A stretch of 5,062 nucleotides of DNA from Halomonas sp. GTDB taxonomy: Bacteria; Pseudomonadota; Gammaproteobacteria; Pseudomonadales; Oleiphilaceae. The position numbers and the translations under genes were made by a program. The stretch is from assembly GCA_007135745.1 (NCBI GenBank), contig SLIH01000393.1, positions 1 through 5,062 on the forward strand. The letters run 5' to 3'. The first letter of the stretch is position 1, and every line of letters begins with the position of its first letter. A model generated the notes under the pieces. That model was not told the origin of the DNA, searched no databases, and saw only the letters and a list, made by a program, of their open reading frames with translations. This document shows positions 1-5,062 of this stretch, one piece after another.

Positions 1-72
1 GTCAATCTCCGTATTCACCTGCATACGGATGAAATCACGCTTCTCGGAATATTCTCTCATGACGCTGCTCAT
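1..72 (-). CDS. PilZ-domain protein, N-terminal fragment (cut by window edge)
   Basis: Only the first 24 codons are inside the window; the reading frame is open to base 1. The peptide starts MSSVMREYSEKRDFIRMQV. R12-D-F-I-R16 fits the RxxxR motif that opens PilZ domains and contacts cyclic di-GMP, and its place near the N-terminus with a following short beta-like stretch (MQVNTEI) is typical of stand-alone PilZ proteins. Such proteins are cytoplasmic c-di-GMP receptors that act on motility, pili or exopolysaccharide; which output applies here cannot be told. I chose the ATG at 72-70 because a good Shine-Dalgarno (GGAAGGG, 82-88) sits 9 nt upstream; an in-frame ATG at 60-58 is the alternative. 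The gene has its own promoter (153-181), so it is probably not simply the last gene of the ppsA operon. The PilZ call rests on a short peptide, so it is likely but not certain. Confidence 0.66.
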   Translation of the reverse strand, partial: MSSVMREYSEKRDFIRMQVNTEID

Positions 73-81
73 AGTGGGCTG

Positions 82-106
82 CCCTTCCGTCTTTGTTGTT
101 TTTGTT
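82..106 (-). promoter_or_regulatory. PilZ-gene leader: A-rich ARN repeat plus Shine-Dalgarno
   Basis: On the - strand, AACAAAAACAACAAAG (106-91) reads as five consecutive A-R-N triplets (AAC AAA AAC AAC AAA). It is followed after 2 nt by the Shine-Dalgarno GGAAGGG (88-82). ARN repeats are the binding signature of the distal face of Hfq, and AAnAAnAA motifs near the ribosome-binding site are the hallmark of Hfq/Crc translational repression in pseudomonads. The motif is visible; the regulation is inferred. Confidence 0.4.
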
Positions 107-152
107 CCCCGGCATCGCTGGTCAGGTCTTGACTCGAACCGGATTACTCACT

Positions 153-181
153 TTTATACCCCCGGGCCCGGAAGCAGTCAA
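153..181 (-). promoter_or_regulatory. Sigma70-type promoter for the PilZ gene
   Basis: On the - strand, TTGACT (181-176) and TATAAA (158-153) are separated by exactly 17 nt, close to the consensus for both hexamers. Transcription would start near 146 and give a leader of roughly 74 nt before the PilZ ATG. The spacer contains a perfect 10-bp palindrome, CCGGGCCCGG (162-171), which could be an operator or chance in GC-rich DNA. The position between the rraA stop and the PilZ start makes biological sense. Confidence 0.68.
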
Positions 182-261
182 AGACTGAAGAGTCATAAGA
201 AGGCGCTTCAACCTTACATTTAGTATTATGATTCGGCGCCAAACACAATATATGGATGCCC

Positions 262-744
262 TCAGTCAAGAAGAGGCTTGCTGCTGACAATAATGCCGTT
301 ATTATCCGCATAGACGTAGTTGCCCGGCTGGAACACCACGCCACCGAATTTCACCGGCACATTCAGGTCGCCGAGCCCGCGCTTCTCGCTCTTGCGAGGA
401 TTGGTTGCCAGAGCCTGAACGCCCAGGTCGGTCTGACCAATGATGTCGACATCGCGAACGCATCCATAAACGATGATGCCCTGCCAGCCATTGTTTGCGG
501 CCTTCTCGGCCAGCATATCCCCCAGCAAGGCGATTCGAAGGGAGCCACCGCCGTCGACCACCATCACCTTGCCATGTCCGGGCTCTCCAACCTGTTCCTT
601 CACCACGGAGTTGTCCTCGAAACATTTGACGGTAACGATTTCTCCGCCAAAGGCACTGCGCCCACCCAGATTACGGAACATGGGCTCAACCACTTCCACT
701 TCAGGATGATCGTCGCAGAGATCCGGAGTCACAATATCACTCAT
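262..744 (-). CDS. rraA: RraA-family protein (putative HMG aldolase / oxaloacetate decarboxylase; RNase E inhibitor homologue)
   Basis: The 160-residue protein matches the full length of E. coli RraA (about 161 aa). Family landmarks are [21 protein letters not shown] near the N-terminus, VKCFEDN (39-45), VMVVDGGGS (60-68), VYGCVRDVD (92-100), and FGGV and YADNNGII near the C-terminus. E. coli RraA is a ring-shaped cytoplasmic protein that binds RNase E. Other members are divalent-metal class II pyruvate aldolases that cleave 4-hydroxy-4-methyl-2-oxoglutarate and decarboxylate oxaloacetate. Here D76-X20-R97-D98 is intact, the motif linked to that enzymatic activity, whereas E. coli RraA, as I recall it, has RQ in place of RD. 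I therefore favour an enzyme. The ATG at 744-742 overlaps the upstream stop as ATGA, with a strong AGGAGG (751-756) 6 nt upstream, so the start is secure and translation is probably coupled. No convincing terminator follows the stop. Family membership is firm; activity is inferred. Confidence 0.93.
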   Translation of the reverse strand: MSDIVTPDLCDDHPEVEVVEPMFRNLGGRSAFGGEIVTVKCFEDNSVVKEQVGEPGHGKVMVVDGGGSLRIALLGDMLAEKAANNGWQGIIVYGCVRDVDIIGQTDLGVQALATNPRKSEKRGLGDLNVPVKFGGVVFQPGNYVYADNNGIIVSSKPLLD

Positions 745-1466
745 TTCATACCTCCTAAGGATTGAAGATCGGTTGTATGCGCAATACGGGCTATTTCACT
801 GGATGGAATAACCGCGCGACGAATGCCCGGCTGGACCGGCCGTTCATTGACCTCATGACTGGCGATTCGATACATGGCCTCCGCGACTTCCGCCGCAGGG
901 ATCGGAGCCAGGGTGGCCAACGGCCCTCGCATCAACCCCCTGGCCGGCGTGGCCGCAGCCTGACCAAGACGTTCAAGCGGCCGGCTGTCACTGCGCTCCC
1001 CAAGCAGCAGCGAGGGCCTCAGGAAACTGATTACCGGGATATCCAGGTTGCTCAGGTCCGCCTCAAGCTGCCCCTTGACCCGGTTATAGAAGAATCTGGA
1101 ATCGGGATCGCTCCCCAGAGCCGTGACCACCAGCATCTGTCGCAGCCCACGCTGCGTCAGAATTCGGGCAATTTCGAGTACATAATCGTGATCCACCCGT
1201 CGAAATGCTTCACGGCTGCCGGCCTGTCGAAGCGTTGTTCCCAGGCAACAGAACAGGTCGTCACCCCGAATGTCTTCAGGAAAGGTTTCGGGCAACCCAT
1301 CAAAATCAATCACACGGCAGGAAATACCCGCCGGCAACGCGGCAAGCGGTCGACGCGCCAGGAGCACCACGCTTTCCCAGGGGCTGTCCCGGCCAACAAG
1401 CTTCGGCCAGAGCTCACTGCCAACCAGCCCGGTGGCTCCCAGGACGATGGCGGTACGCCCGCTCAC
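741..1466 (-). CDS. Atypical short-chain dehydrogenase/reductase, NAD(P)-binding (HTATIP2/YwnB-like)
   Basis: This 241-residue protein has a single Rossmann domain. The nucleotide-binding loop is G10-A-T-G13-L-V-G16 directly after the first beta strand. R38-R39 follow the second strand (VVLLARRPL), which suggests NADP(H). FCCLGTT (72-78), [11 protein letters not shown] (86-96), and T115 with Y127-N-R-V-K131 give an SDR-like Thr/Tyr/Lys active-site set. [16 protein letters not shown] (148-163) is typical of the atypical SDR group often annotated as oxidoreductase or nucleoside-diphosphate-sugar epimerase. No substrate can be assigned. It has no signal peptide or membrane segment, so it is cytoplasmic. 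The start is GTG at 1466-1464, overlapping the preceding TGA as GTGA; GGAGG (1471-1475) lies 4 nt upstream, slightly close. The glycine loop so near the N-terminus supports this start. The gene ends in an ATGA overlap with rraA, so it is co-translated with both neighbours. Family is confident; function is unknown. Confidence 0.86.
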   Translation of the reverse strand: MSGRTAIVLGATGLVGSELWPKLVGRDSPWESVVLLARRPLAALPAGISCRVIDFDGLPETFPEDIRGDDLFCCLGTTLRQAGSREAFRRVDHDYVLEIARILTQRGLRQMLVVTALGSDPDSRFFYNRVKGQLEADLSNLDIPVISFLRPSLLLGERSDSRPLERLGQAAATPARGLMRGPLATLAPIPAAEVAEAMYRIASHEVNERPVQPGIRRAVIPSSEIARIAHTTDLQSLGGMK

Positions 1467-2401
1467 AGGGCCTCCGGCAGGGGGGTGGCCTGCTGTCGGG
1501 TGCGCACCTCGTCAAGCCAGGCACGAATATCATTCTGAACGGCCGGCAGCAGATCATCGCGGCTCATCCCGGGCCTGTCATTCAGATAACGATGGGACAA
1601 CAGTGTCTGTCGTGACTGCCCACCAAGCTGGCCAGAGAAGTTCCGCACTTCATCGTCCTCATCGCCAAGGCTAACGACAAGCGCCGGGCAGCGAATGGTC
1701 CGCAACCCATCATAGACCGGATGTTTTTTCCCGCGGCGATAACGACGCTGCTGGCGGTAGATGTCGCGCAACAGCCTGGCGGGTTCATCTTCCGTTCCCC
1801 AGTCGCGCTGACTGCCGCTGACACGCTCGCGTCGTGGCAACGCCCAACGCTCCAGCAGGGTCAACTCATCCTCGGTCCAATGCCTGCTCGGATTGCCGGG
1901 TTCTATAAACACCGCACCGCAGGTATAACGTCTCATCAGACGACTATGGACAAGTCCATGGGCCAACAGACGCCCACCCAGCCCCCGCCCCAACCAGACA
2001 GGCGCCTTTCCGGATTGCTCCATGACAAAGCGCTGCACGGGCGGCAGGTCCTCTTCCGCCAAAAGGCTGCAATGATTCAGCGCCCAGTCACGATGAGCCG
2101 GAGAAAGCCCGTGGCCGCGCATTTCCGGGAGCCAGACATCAAAACCGAAACGTGCCAGAAGACCGGCAAATCCCTCACCCTGCGGGGTTAGCCACTGACG
2201 GCGATTCTTGAATTCGGCGTGAAGCAGCACAACCGGAGAGCGGTCCCCTTCCCAGGCAGGATCAGTGACCCGTGTCACCGCGATCCTCAGGGTCGGGTCC
2301 GTGCTGATGCCGGGATTCAACTGATACACATCCTCGTGGAGATCACCGGCCAGCTCGGTAGCCATCAGGCTGACCGGAAACAGTCGACTGCTACTTTGCA
2401 T
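1463..2401 (-). CDS. Alpha/beta-hydrolase-fold protein lacking the catalytic serine
   Basis: This 312-residue protein has alpha/beta-hydrolase architecture: a strand ending VVLLHAEFKNRRQWL (57-71, oxyanion-loop region), GFDVWLPEMRGHGLSPAH (86-103), a nucleophile-elbow region VWLGRGLGGRLLA (135-147), and a late strand LVVSLGDEDDEV (241-252) offering D247 or D249 as the acid. The elbow normally reads G-x-S-x-G; here it is G138-R-G140-L-G142, with glycine (codon GGG at 1984-1982) at the nucleophile. The catalytic-histidine loop is also unclear: NDRPGMSRDD (274-283) has no GH, and H270 is the nearest histidine. It may therefore be a non-catalytic or binding protein. The N-terminus (MQSSSRLFPVSL) is mildly hydrophobic but is not a clear signal peptide. 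The ATG at 2401-2399 lies 18 nt after ppsA, with only a weak GGGA (2410-2413) upstream; Met13 is an alternative start. It shares a GTGA overlap with the SDR gene. In Pseudomonas, as I recall, an esterase-like gene also sits between ppsA and rraA, which fits a conserved cluster. Fold is confident; activity is doubtful. Confidence 0.85.
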   Translation of the reverse strand: MQSSSRLFPVSLMATELAGDLHEDVYQLNPGISTDPTLRIAVTRVTDPAWEGDRSPVVLLHAEFKNRRQWLTPQGEGFAGLLARFGFDVWLPEMRGHGLSPAHRDWALNHCSLLAEEDLPPVQRFVMEQSGKAPVWLGRGLGGRLLAHGLVHSRLMRRYTCGAVFIEPGNPSRHWTEDELTLLERWALPRRERVSGSQRDWGTEDEPARLLRDIYRQQRRYRRGKKHPVYDGLRTIRCPALVVSLGDEDDEVRNFSGQLGGQSRQTLLSHRYLNDRPGMSRDDLLPAVQNDIRAWLDEVRTRQQATPLPEAL

Positions 2402-2419
2402 CCCTGTCGTCCCGCAGGT

Positions 2420-4789
2420 TCAGTTGTGTTGCTCGGCCAGGAAAAACCAGGTATCCAGAACCGAGTCCGGGTTCAGGGAAACGCTGTCGATGCCCTGATC
2501 CATGAGCCATTTCGCCAGATCGGGATGATCGGAAGGCCCCTGACCACAGATTCCAACGTACTTATTCGCTTTCTTGCAGGCCTGGATGGCACTTGAAAGC
2601 AACATCTTCACTGACTCGTTCCGTTCGTCGAACAGATGGGCAACGATGCCGGAGTCCCGGTCGAGCCCCAGAGTCAATTGGGTGAGATCATTGGAGCCGA
2701 TTGAAAAACCATCAAAGCATTCCAGGAACTGCTCTGCCTGCAACGCATTGGCGGGGAGCTCACACATCATGATCACGCGCAGGCCATCCCGGCCTCGCTC
2801 CAGACCATTCTCGGCCAGCAGATCCACAACCTGATGGCCTTCACCCGGCGTGCGGACAAAGGGCACCATGATTTCCACGTTGTCCAGCCCCATGTCCTCC
2901 CGAACCCGACGCAGTGCCTTGCATTCCAATTCGAAACAGTCACGGAAGGATTCGGAGATATAACGCGAGGCGCCGCGGAAACCAAGCATTGGGTTTTCCT
3001 CATCGGGCTCATAGAGTGTACCGCCGATGAGGTTGGCGTATTCATTCGATTTGAAATCGGAAAGGCGGACAATAACCCGCTTGGGATAGAACGCCGCAGC
3101 CAGGGTTGAGATCCCCTCGACCAGCTTATCGATATAGAATTCCACCGGCGAGGCGTAACCGGAAATCCGCTTCTCAACCGTCTGACGGACATCACGGGGA
3201 AGGGAATCAAAATTCAGCAGCGCCTTGGGATGGACGCCGATCATCCGATTGATAATGAACTCTAGACGAGCCAGACCAACGCCTTCGTTCGGCAGTCCCT
3301 GGAAATCAAAGGCCCGGTCCGGATTGCCCACATTCATCATGATGCGGAACGGCAGATCCGGCATGGATTCCACGGAATTTTCCCGCAACTCGAAATCAAG
3401 GCGTCCGTCATAGACGAGACCGGTGTCCCCTTCGGCACAGGATACGGTAAGCTCCTGGCCTTCCTTGATGATTTCCGTGGCGTTGCCACAGCCCACTACC
3501 GCCGGGATGCCCAACTCACGAGCGATAATGGCGGCATGACAGGTACGCCCTCCCCGGTCTGTGATGATGGCCGAGGCCCTTTTCATGACCGGCTCCCAGT
3601 CCGGGTCGGTCATATCCGTTACCAGAACATCGCCTTCCTGCACGCGATCCATCTCATGAATGCTGGTAACAATACGGGCGGGTCCGCTGCCGATACGGTG
3701 GCCGATGCTGCGGCCCTCGACAATGACCTTGCCCTGCTCTTTGAGCAGGTAGCGCTCCATGGTGTGCACACCCTTGCGGCTGCGAACCGTTTCAGGCCGC
3801 GCCTGCACGATGAAAATCCGGCCGGTATCGCCGTCTTTGGCCCACTCAATGTCCATAGGGCGGCCGTAGTGCTTTTCAATGGTGAGGGCCTGGCGGCTAA
3901 GCTCTTCGACCTCCTCATCATTGATACAGAAGCGGTTGCGGTCTTCGTTGTCGACCTTGACGGTTTCAACGGAACGACCTGTTTCACCGTCAGCGGCGTA
4001 GACCATCTTGATCGCCTTACTGCCCAGGTTGCGACGCAGAATGGCGGGGCGTCCGGCCTCAAGGGTCGTTTTGTGGACATAGAATTCATCCGGGTTCACG
4101 GCGCCCTGGACCACCGTTTCGCCCAGACCATAGGAGGCTGTTATGAAGACGACCTGATCAAACCCGGATTCCGTGTCCAGCGTGAACATAACGCCCGCGC
4201 TGCCGGTTTCGCTGCGGACCATATGCTGGATTCCCGCGGACAGCGCCACCTTTTTGTGGTCAAAGCCATGGTGCACACGGTAGGAAATGGCCCGATCATT
4301 AAAGAGGGAGGCAAACACCTCCTTGATGGCCAGTTTGACGTTGTCCAGACCCACTATGTTGAGGAAGGTTTCCTGCTGACCGGCAAAGGAAGCGTCCGGG
4401 AGGTCCTCGGCCGTCGCTGAAGAACGCACGGCCACGGCGGAGCTGGTATTATCGCCCTGCAGTTGGGCATACCATTCGTCGATCGCGGAATCGAGTGCCG
4501 GCGGGAAGGGCGTCGCCACAATCCATTGCCGGATTTCGGCACCAACGCGGGCGAGCTCGTTAACATCATTGATGTCCAGCTCGTCCAGAGCCTGATCAAT
4601 TCGCTCGCGCAAACCATCTTTTTCGAGAAATTCCCTATAGGCATGGGCCGTGGTGGCGAAACCACCCGGAACGGTTACACCGGCATTGGCCAGATTGCTG
4701 ATCATTTCGCCGAGCGAGGCATTCTTGCCCCCAACCCGATCGACATCATTCATGCCCAGCTTTTCAAAACCGATGATGTAATCTTCCAA
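2420..4789 (-). CDS. ppsA: Phosphoenolpyruvate synthase (pyruvate, water dikinase)
   Basis: PpsA makes PEP, AMP and phosphate from pyruvate, ATP and water in the cytoplasm, the first step of gluconeogenesis from three-carbon substrates. The 789 residues match the family (E. coli 792) and align end to end. The N-terminal ATP-grasp domain (about 10-340) has [11 protein letters not shown] (19-29), [19 protein letters not shown] (120-138) and [13 protein letters not shown] (326-338). The phosphohistidine domain (about 365-460) has [20 protein letters not shown] (413-432), with H418 as the phosphorylated histidine and T416 as the residue PpsR would modify. The TIM-barrel domain (about 480-789) has [13 protein letters not shown] (500-512), [12 protein letters not shown] (694-705) and catalytic C748 in [11 protein letters not shown]. 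All key residues are present. The start is TTG at 4789-4787: AGGGAG (4797-4802) sits 7 nt upstream, no upstream in-frame ATG exists before a stop at 4859-4861, and starting at Met13 would cut into conserved sequence. It heads the operon with the hydrolase, SDR and rraA genes. Confidence 0.98.
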   Translation of the reverse strand: MEDYIIGFEKLGMNDVDRVGGKNASLGEMISNLANAGVTVPGGFATTAHAYREFLEKDGLRERIDQALDELDINDVNELARVGAEIRQWIVATPFPPALDSAIDEWYAQLQGDNTSSAVAVRSSATAEDLPDASFAGQQETFLNIVGLDNVKLAIKEVFASLFNDRAISYRVHHGFDHKKVALSAGIQHMVRSETGSAGVMFTLDTESGFDQVVFITASYGLGETVVQGAVNPDEFYVHKTTLEAGRPAILRRNLGSKAIKMVYAADGETGRSVETVKVDNEDRNRFCINDEEVEELSRQALTIEKHYGRPMDIEWAKDGDTGRIFIVQARPETVRSRKGVHTMERYLLKEQGKVIVEGRSIGHRIGSGPARIVTSIHEMDRVQEGDVLVTDMTDPDWEPVMKRASAIITDRGGRTCHAAIIARELGIPAVVGCGNATEIIKEGQELTVSCAEGDTGLVYDGRLDFELRENSVESMPDLPFRIMMNVGNPDRAFDFQGLPNEGVGLARLEFIINRMIGVHPKALLNFDSLPRDVRQTVEKRISGYASPVEFYIDKLVEGISTLAAAFYPKRVIVRLSDFKSNEYANLIGGTLYEPDEENPMLGFRGASRYISESFRDCFELECKALRRVREDMGLDNVEIMVPFVRTPGEGHQVVDLLAENGLERGRDGLRVIMMCELPANALQAEQFLECFDGFSIGSNDLTQLTLGLDRDSGIVAHLFDERNESVKMLLSSAIQACKKANKYVGICGQGPSDHPDLAKWLMDQGIDSVSLNPDSVLDTWFFLAEQHN

Positions 4790-4795
4790 AGCCAG

Positions 4796-4803
4796 TCTCC
4801 CTC
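4796..4803 (-). promoter_or_regulatory. Shine-Dalgarno that fixes the TTG start of ppsA
   Basis: GAGGGAGA on the - strand lies 6-7 nt before TTG at 4789. With no ATG or GTG in frame upstream before the stop at 4859-4861, this site supports the rare TTG initiation codon. A weak start codon would hold down PpsA synthesis relative to its mRNA. Confidence 0.7.
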
Positions 4804-4850
4804 TATCTCTTTTGCCCGGGCTTGAGACGCCCTCAGTCTGAAACGCGCCT

Positions 4851-4879
4851 ATGATACTTTAACTACCGTGGGTTTAACC
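4851..4879 (-). promoter_or_regulatory. Possible ppsA promoter (weak)
   Basis: On the - strand TATCAT (4856-4851) is a fair -10 hexamer. The -35 region 17 nt upstream (GGTTAA, 4879-4874) is poor, and so are the hexamers at 16 or 18 nt (GTTAAA, TGGTTA). It would give a leader of about 55 nt. The poor -35 suggests dependence on an activator or a different true start; it overlaps the inverted repeat at 4870-4887. Confidence 0.28.
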
Positions 4880-4887
4880 AGAAACCC
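4870..4887. repeat. Inverted repeat in the ppsA/ppsR intergenic region (possible operator)
   Basis: GGGTTT (4870-4875) and AAACCC (4882-4887) form a perfect 6-bp inverted repeat around the 6-nt centre AACCAG. It lies over the -35 positions of both candidate divergent promoters. Dyad symmetry of this size suits a dimeric regulator. It is not followed by a T-run on either strand and is not a terminator. The binding protein is unknown. Confidence 0.35.
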
Positions 4888-4891
4888 CTGC

Positions 4892-4900
4892 TGTTATGCT
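4892..4900 (+). promoter_or_regulatory. Possible extended -10 promoter element for ppsR
   Basis: TGTTATGCT reads as an extended -10 (TGn followed by TATGCT). The -35 region 16-18 nt upstream is weak (TTTAAC at 4873-4878), which extended -10 promoters tolerate. Transcription would start near 4907 and leave a leader of about 56 nt before the ppsR ATG. Confidence 0.33.
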
Positions 4901-4962
4901 TCACATCGTCACCCCCAGCCCCTACCATCCTACGGGTCATGATCCAGATAAGGCGCGAAGCG

Positions 4963-5062
4963 ATGAAACGAACGGCTTTTTTCATCTCTGACGGTACCGG
5001 CATAACCGCCGAGGCCCTTGGAAACAGTCTGCTTGCGCAGTTCGAGAACATAGAGTTCGAAA
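4963..5062 (+). CDS. ppsR: PEP synthase regulatory protein (bifunctional kinase/pyrophosphorylase), N-terminal fragment
   Basis: The first 33 codons are in the window and the frame is open to the right edge. The peptide starts [19 protein letters not shown] and continues [14 protein letters not shown], the highly conserved N-terminus of the PpsR/PSRP (DUF299) family. PpsR inactivates PEP synthase by ADP-dependent phosphorylation of the threonine two residues before the catalytic histidine, and reactivates it by phosphate-dependent dephosphorylation. Its expected target here is PpsA T416, encoded by the divergent neighbour 173 nt away. The ATG at 4963 has AAGG (4950-4953) 9 nt upstream. An in-frame ATG at 4939 would add eight residues (MIQIRREA) but lacks a good Shine-Dalgarno, and family members of this type begin MKRTAFF. 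The nucleotide-binding and C-terminal parts lie outside the window. Confidence 0.95.
   Translation, partial: MKRTAFFISDGTGITAEALGNSLLAQFENIEFE

Noticed and set aside
128..146. GGTTCGAGTC on the - strand, like a tRNA T-loop
   Set aside because: The flanking bases do not pair as a T-stem and no acceptor, D or anticodon arms are found nearby.
181..215. Small hairpins (GACT-GAAG-AGTC and GAAG-CGC-CTTC) downstream of rraA that could be a terminator
   Set aside because: Stems are only 4 bp and no proper T-run follows, so no intrinsic terminator can be supported.
29..223. A 64-codon open frame on the + strand across the pilZ start and its promoter
   Set aside because: No ribosome-binding site or family resemblance, and it conflicts with the promoter and leader read on the other strand.
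256..765. A 169-codon open frame on the + strand
   Set aside because: It covers rraA in antisense; rraA has a strong ribosome-binding site and full family conservation.
762..1538. A 258-codon open frame on the + strand
   Set aside because: It lies antisense to the SDR gene, has no recognisable domain and has an implausible Arg/Gln-rich composition; the - strand frame has clear SDR motifs.
3536..4420. A 294-codon open frame on the + strand
   Set aside because: It lies antisense to ppsA and is explained by the GC-rich codon use of that gene; it has no family resemblance.
4839..4850. TGAAACGCGCCT, one mismatch from an E. coli Cra (FruR) half-consensus, near ppsA
   Set aside because: Cra activates ppsA in E. 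coli, but a single degenerate match is expected by chance and Cra is not known to me as a global regulator in the pseudomonad-like lineage suggested here.
4939..4962. Upstream in-frame ATG for ppsR adding eight residues
   Set aside because: It lacks a good Shine-Dalgarno, whereas ATG at 4963 has AAGG at 9 nt and matches the conserved MKRTAFF start.
4863..5051. A 62-codon open frame on the - strand
   Set aside because: It runs antisense to the conserved ppsR start and across the promoter region.

Overview
The window looks like a chromosomal housekeeping region of a gammaproteobacterium, GC-rich by eye. PpsA and the RraA-family protein are Pseudomonas/Marinobacter-like. The first PpsR residues ([17 protein letters not shown]) also fit the pseudomonad form better than the enterobacterial one. 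A marine relative such as Marinobacter is my best guess, but it rests on remembered protein similarity and not on a search. I see no insertion sequence, CRISPR array, rRNA or tRNA.

Layout, right to left. A divergent intergenic region (4790-4962) separates two genes. On the + strand is ppsR, the PEP synthase regulatory kinase/phosphorylase, cut by the right edge. On the - strand is ppsA, PEP synthase. Behind ppsA, all on the - strand and closely packed, come an alpha/beta-hydrolase-fold protein (18 nt gap), an atypical short-chain dehydrogenase/reductase (GTGA overlap) and an RraA-family protein (ATGA overlap). These four genes are probably one transcription unit. A 189-nt gap (73-261) then holds a near-consensus sigma70 promoter. 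It drives a - strand gene cut by the left edge, whose first 24 residues carry the RxxxR motif of a PilZ c-di-GMP receptor.

How the genes fit together. PpsA converts pyruvate to PEP at the entry to gluconeogenesis, and PpsR switches it off and on by phosphorylating a threonine two residues before the catalytic histidine; that threonine is present here. The RraA-family protein keeps the D-X20-R-D motif of the pyruvate-forming aldolase/oxaloacetate decarboxylase members. It could therefore supply pyruvate to PpsA and need not be an RNase E inhibitor. The hydrolase-fold protein has glycine where the nucleophilic serine should be, so it may be a pseudo-hydrolase. The SDR is intact, but its substrate is unknown.

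Nothing here is clearly a new system. The best leads are the lost nucleophile in the hydrolase, the RraA/PpsA metabolic pairing, an A-rich ARN-repeat (Hfq/Crc-like) just upstream of the pilZ ribosome-binding site, and a shared inverted repeat in the ppsA/ppsR divergent promoter region.
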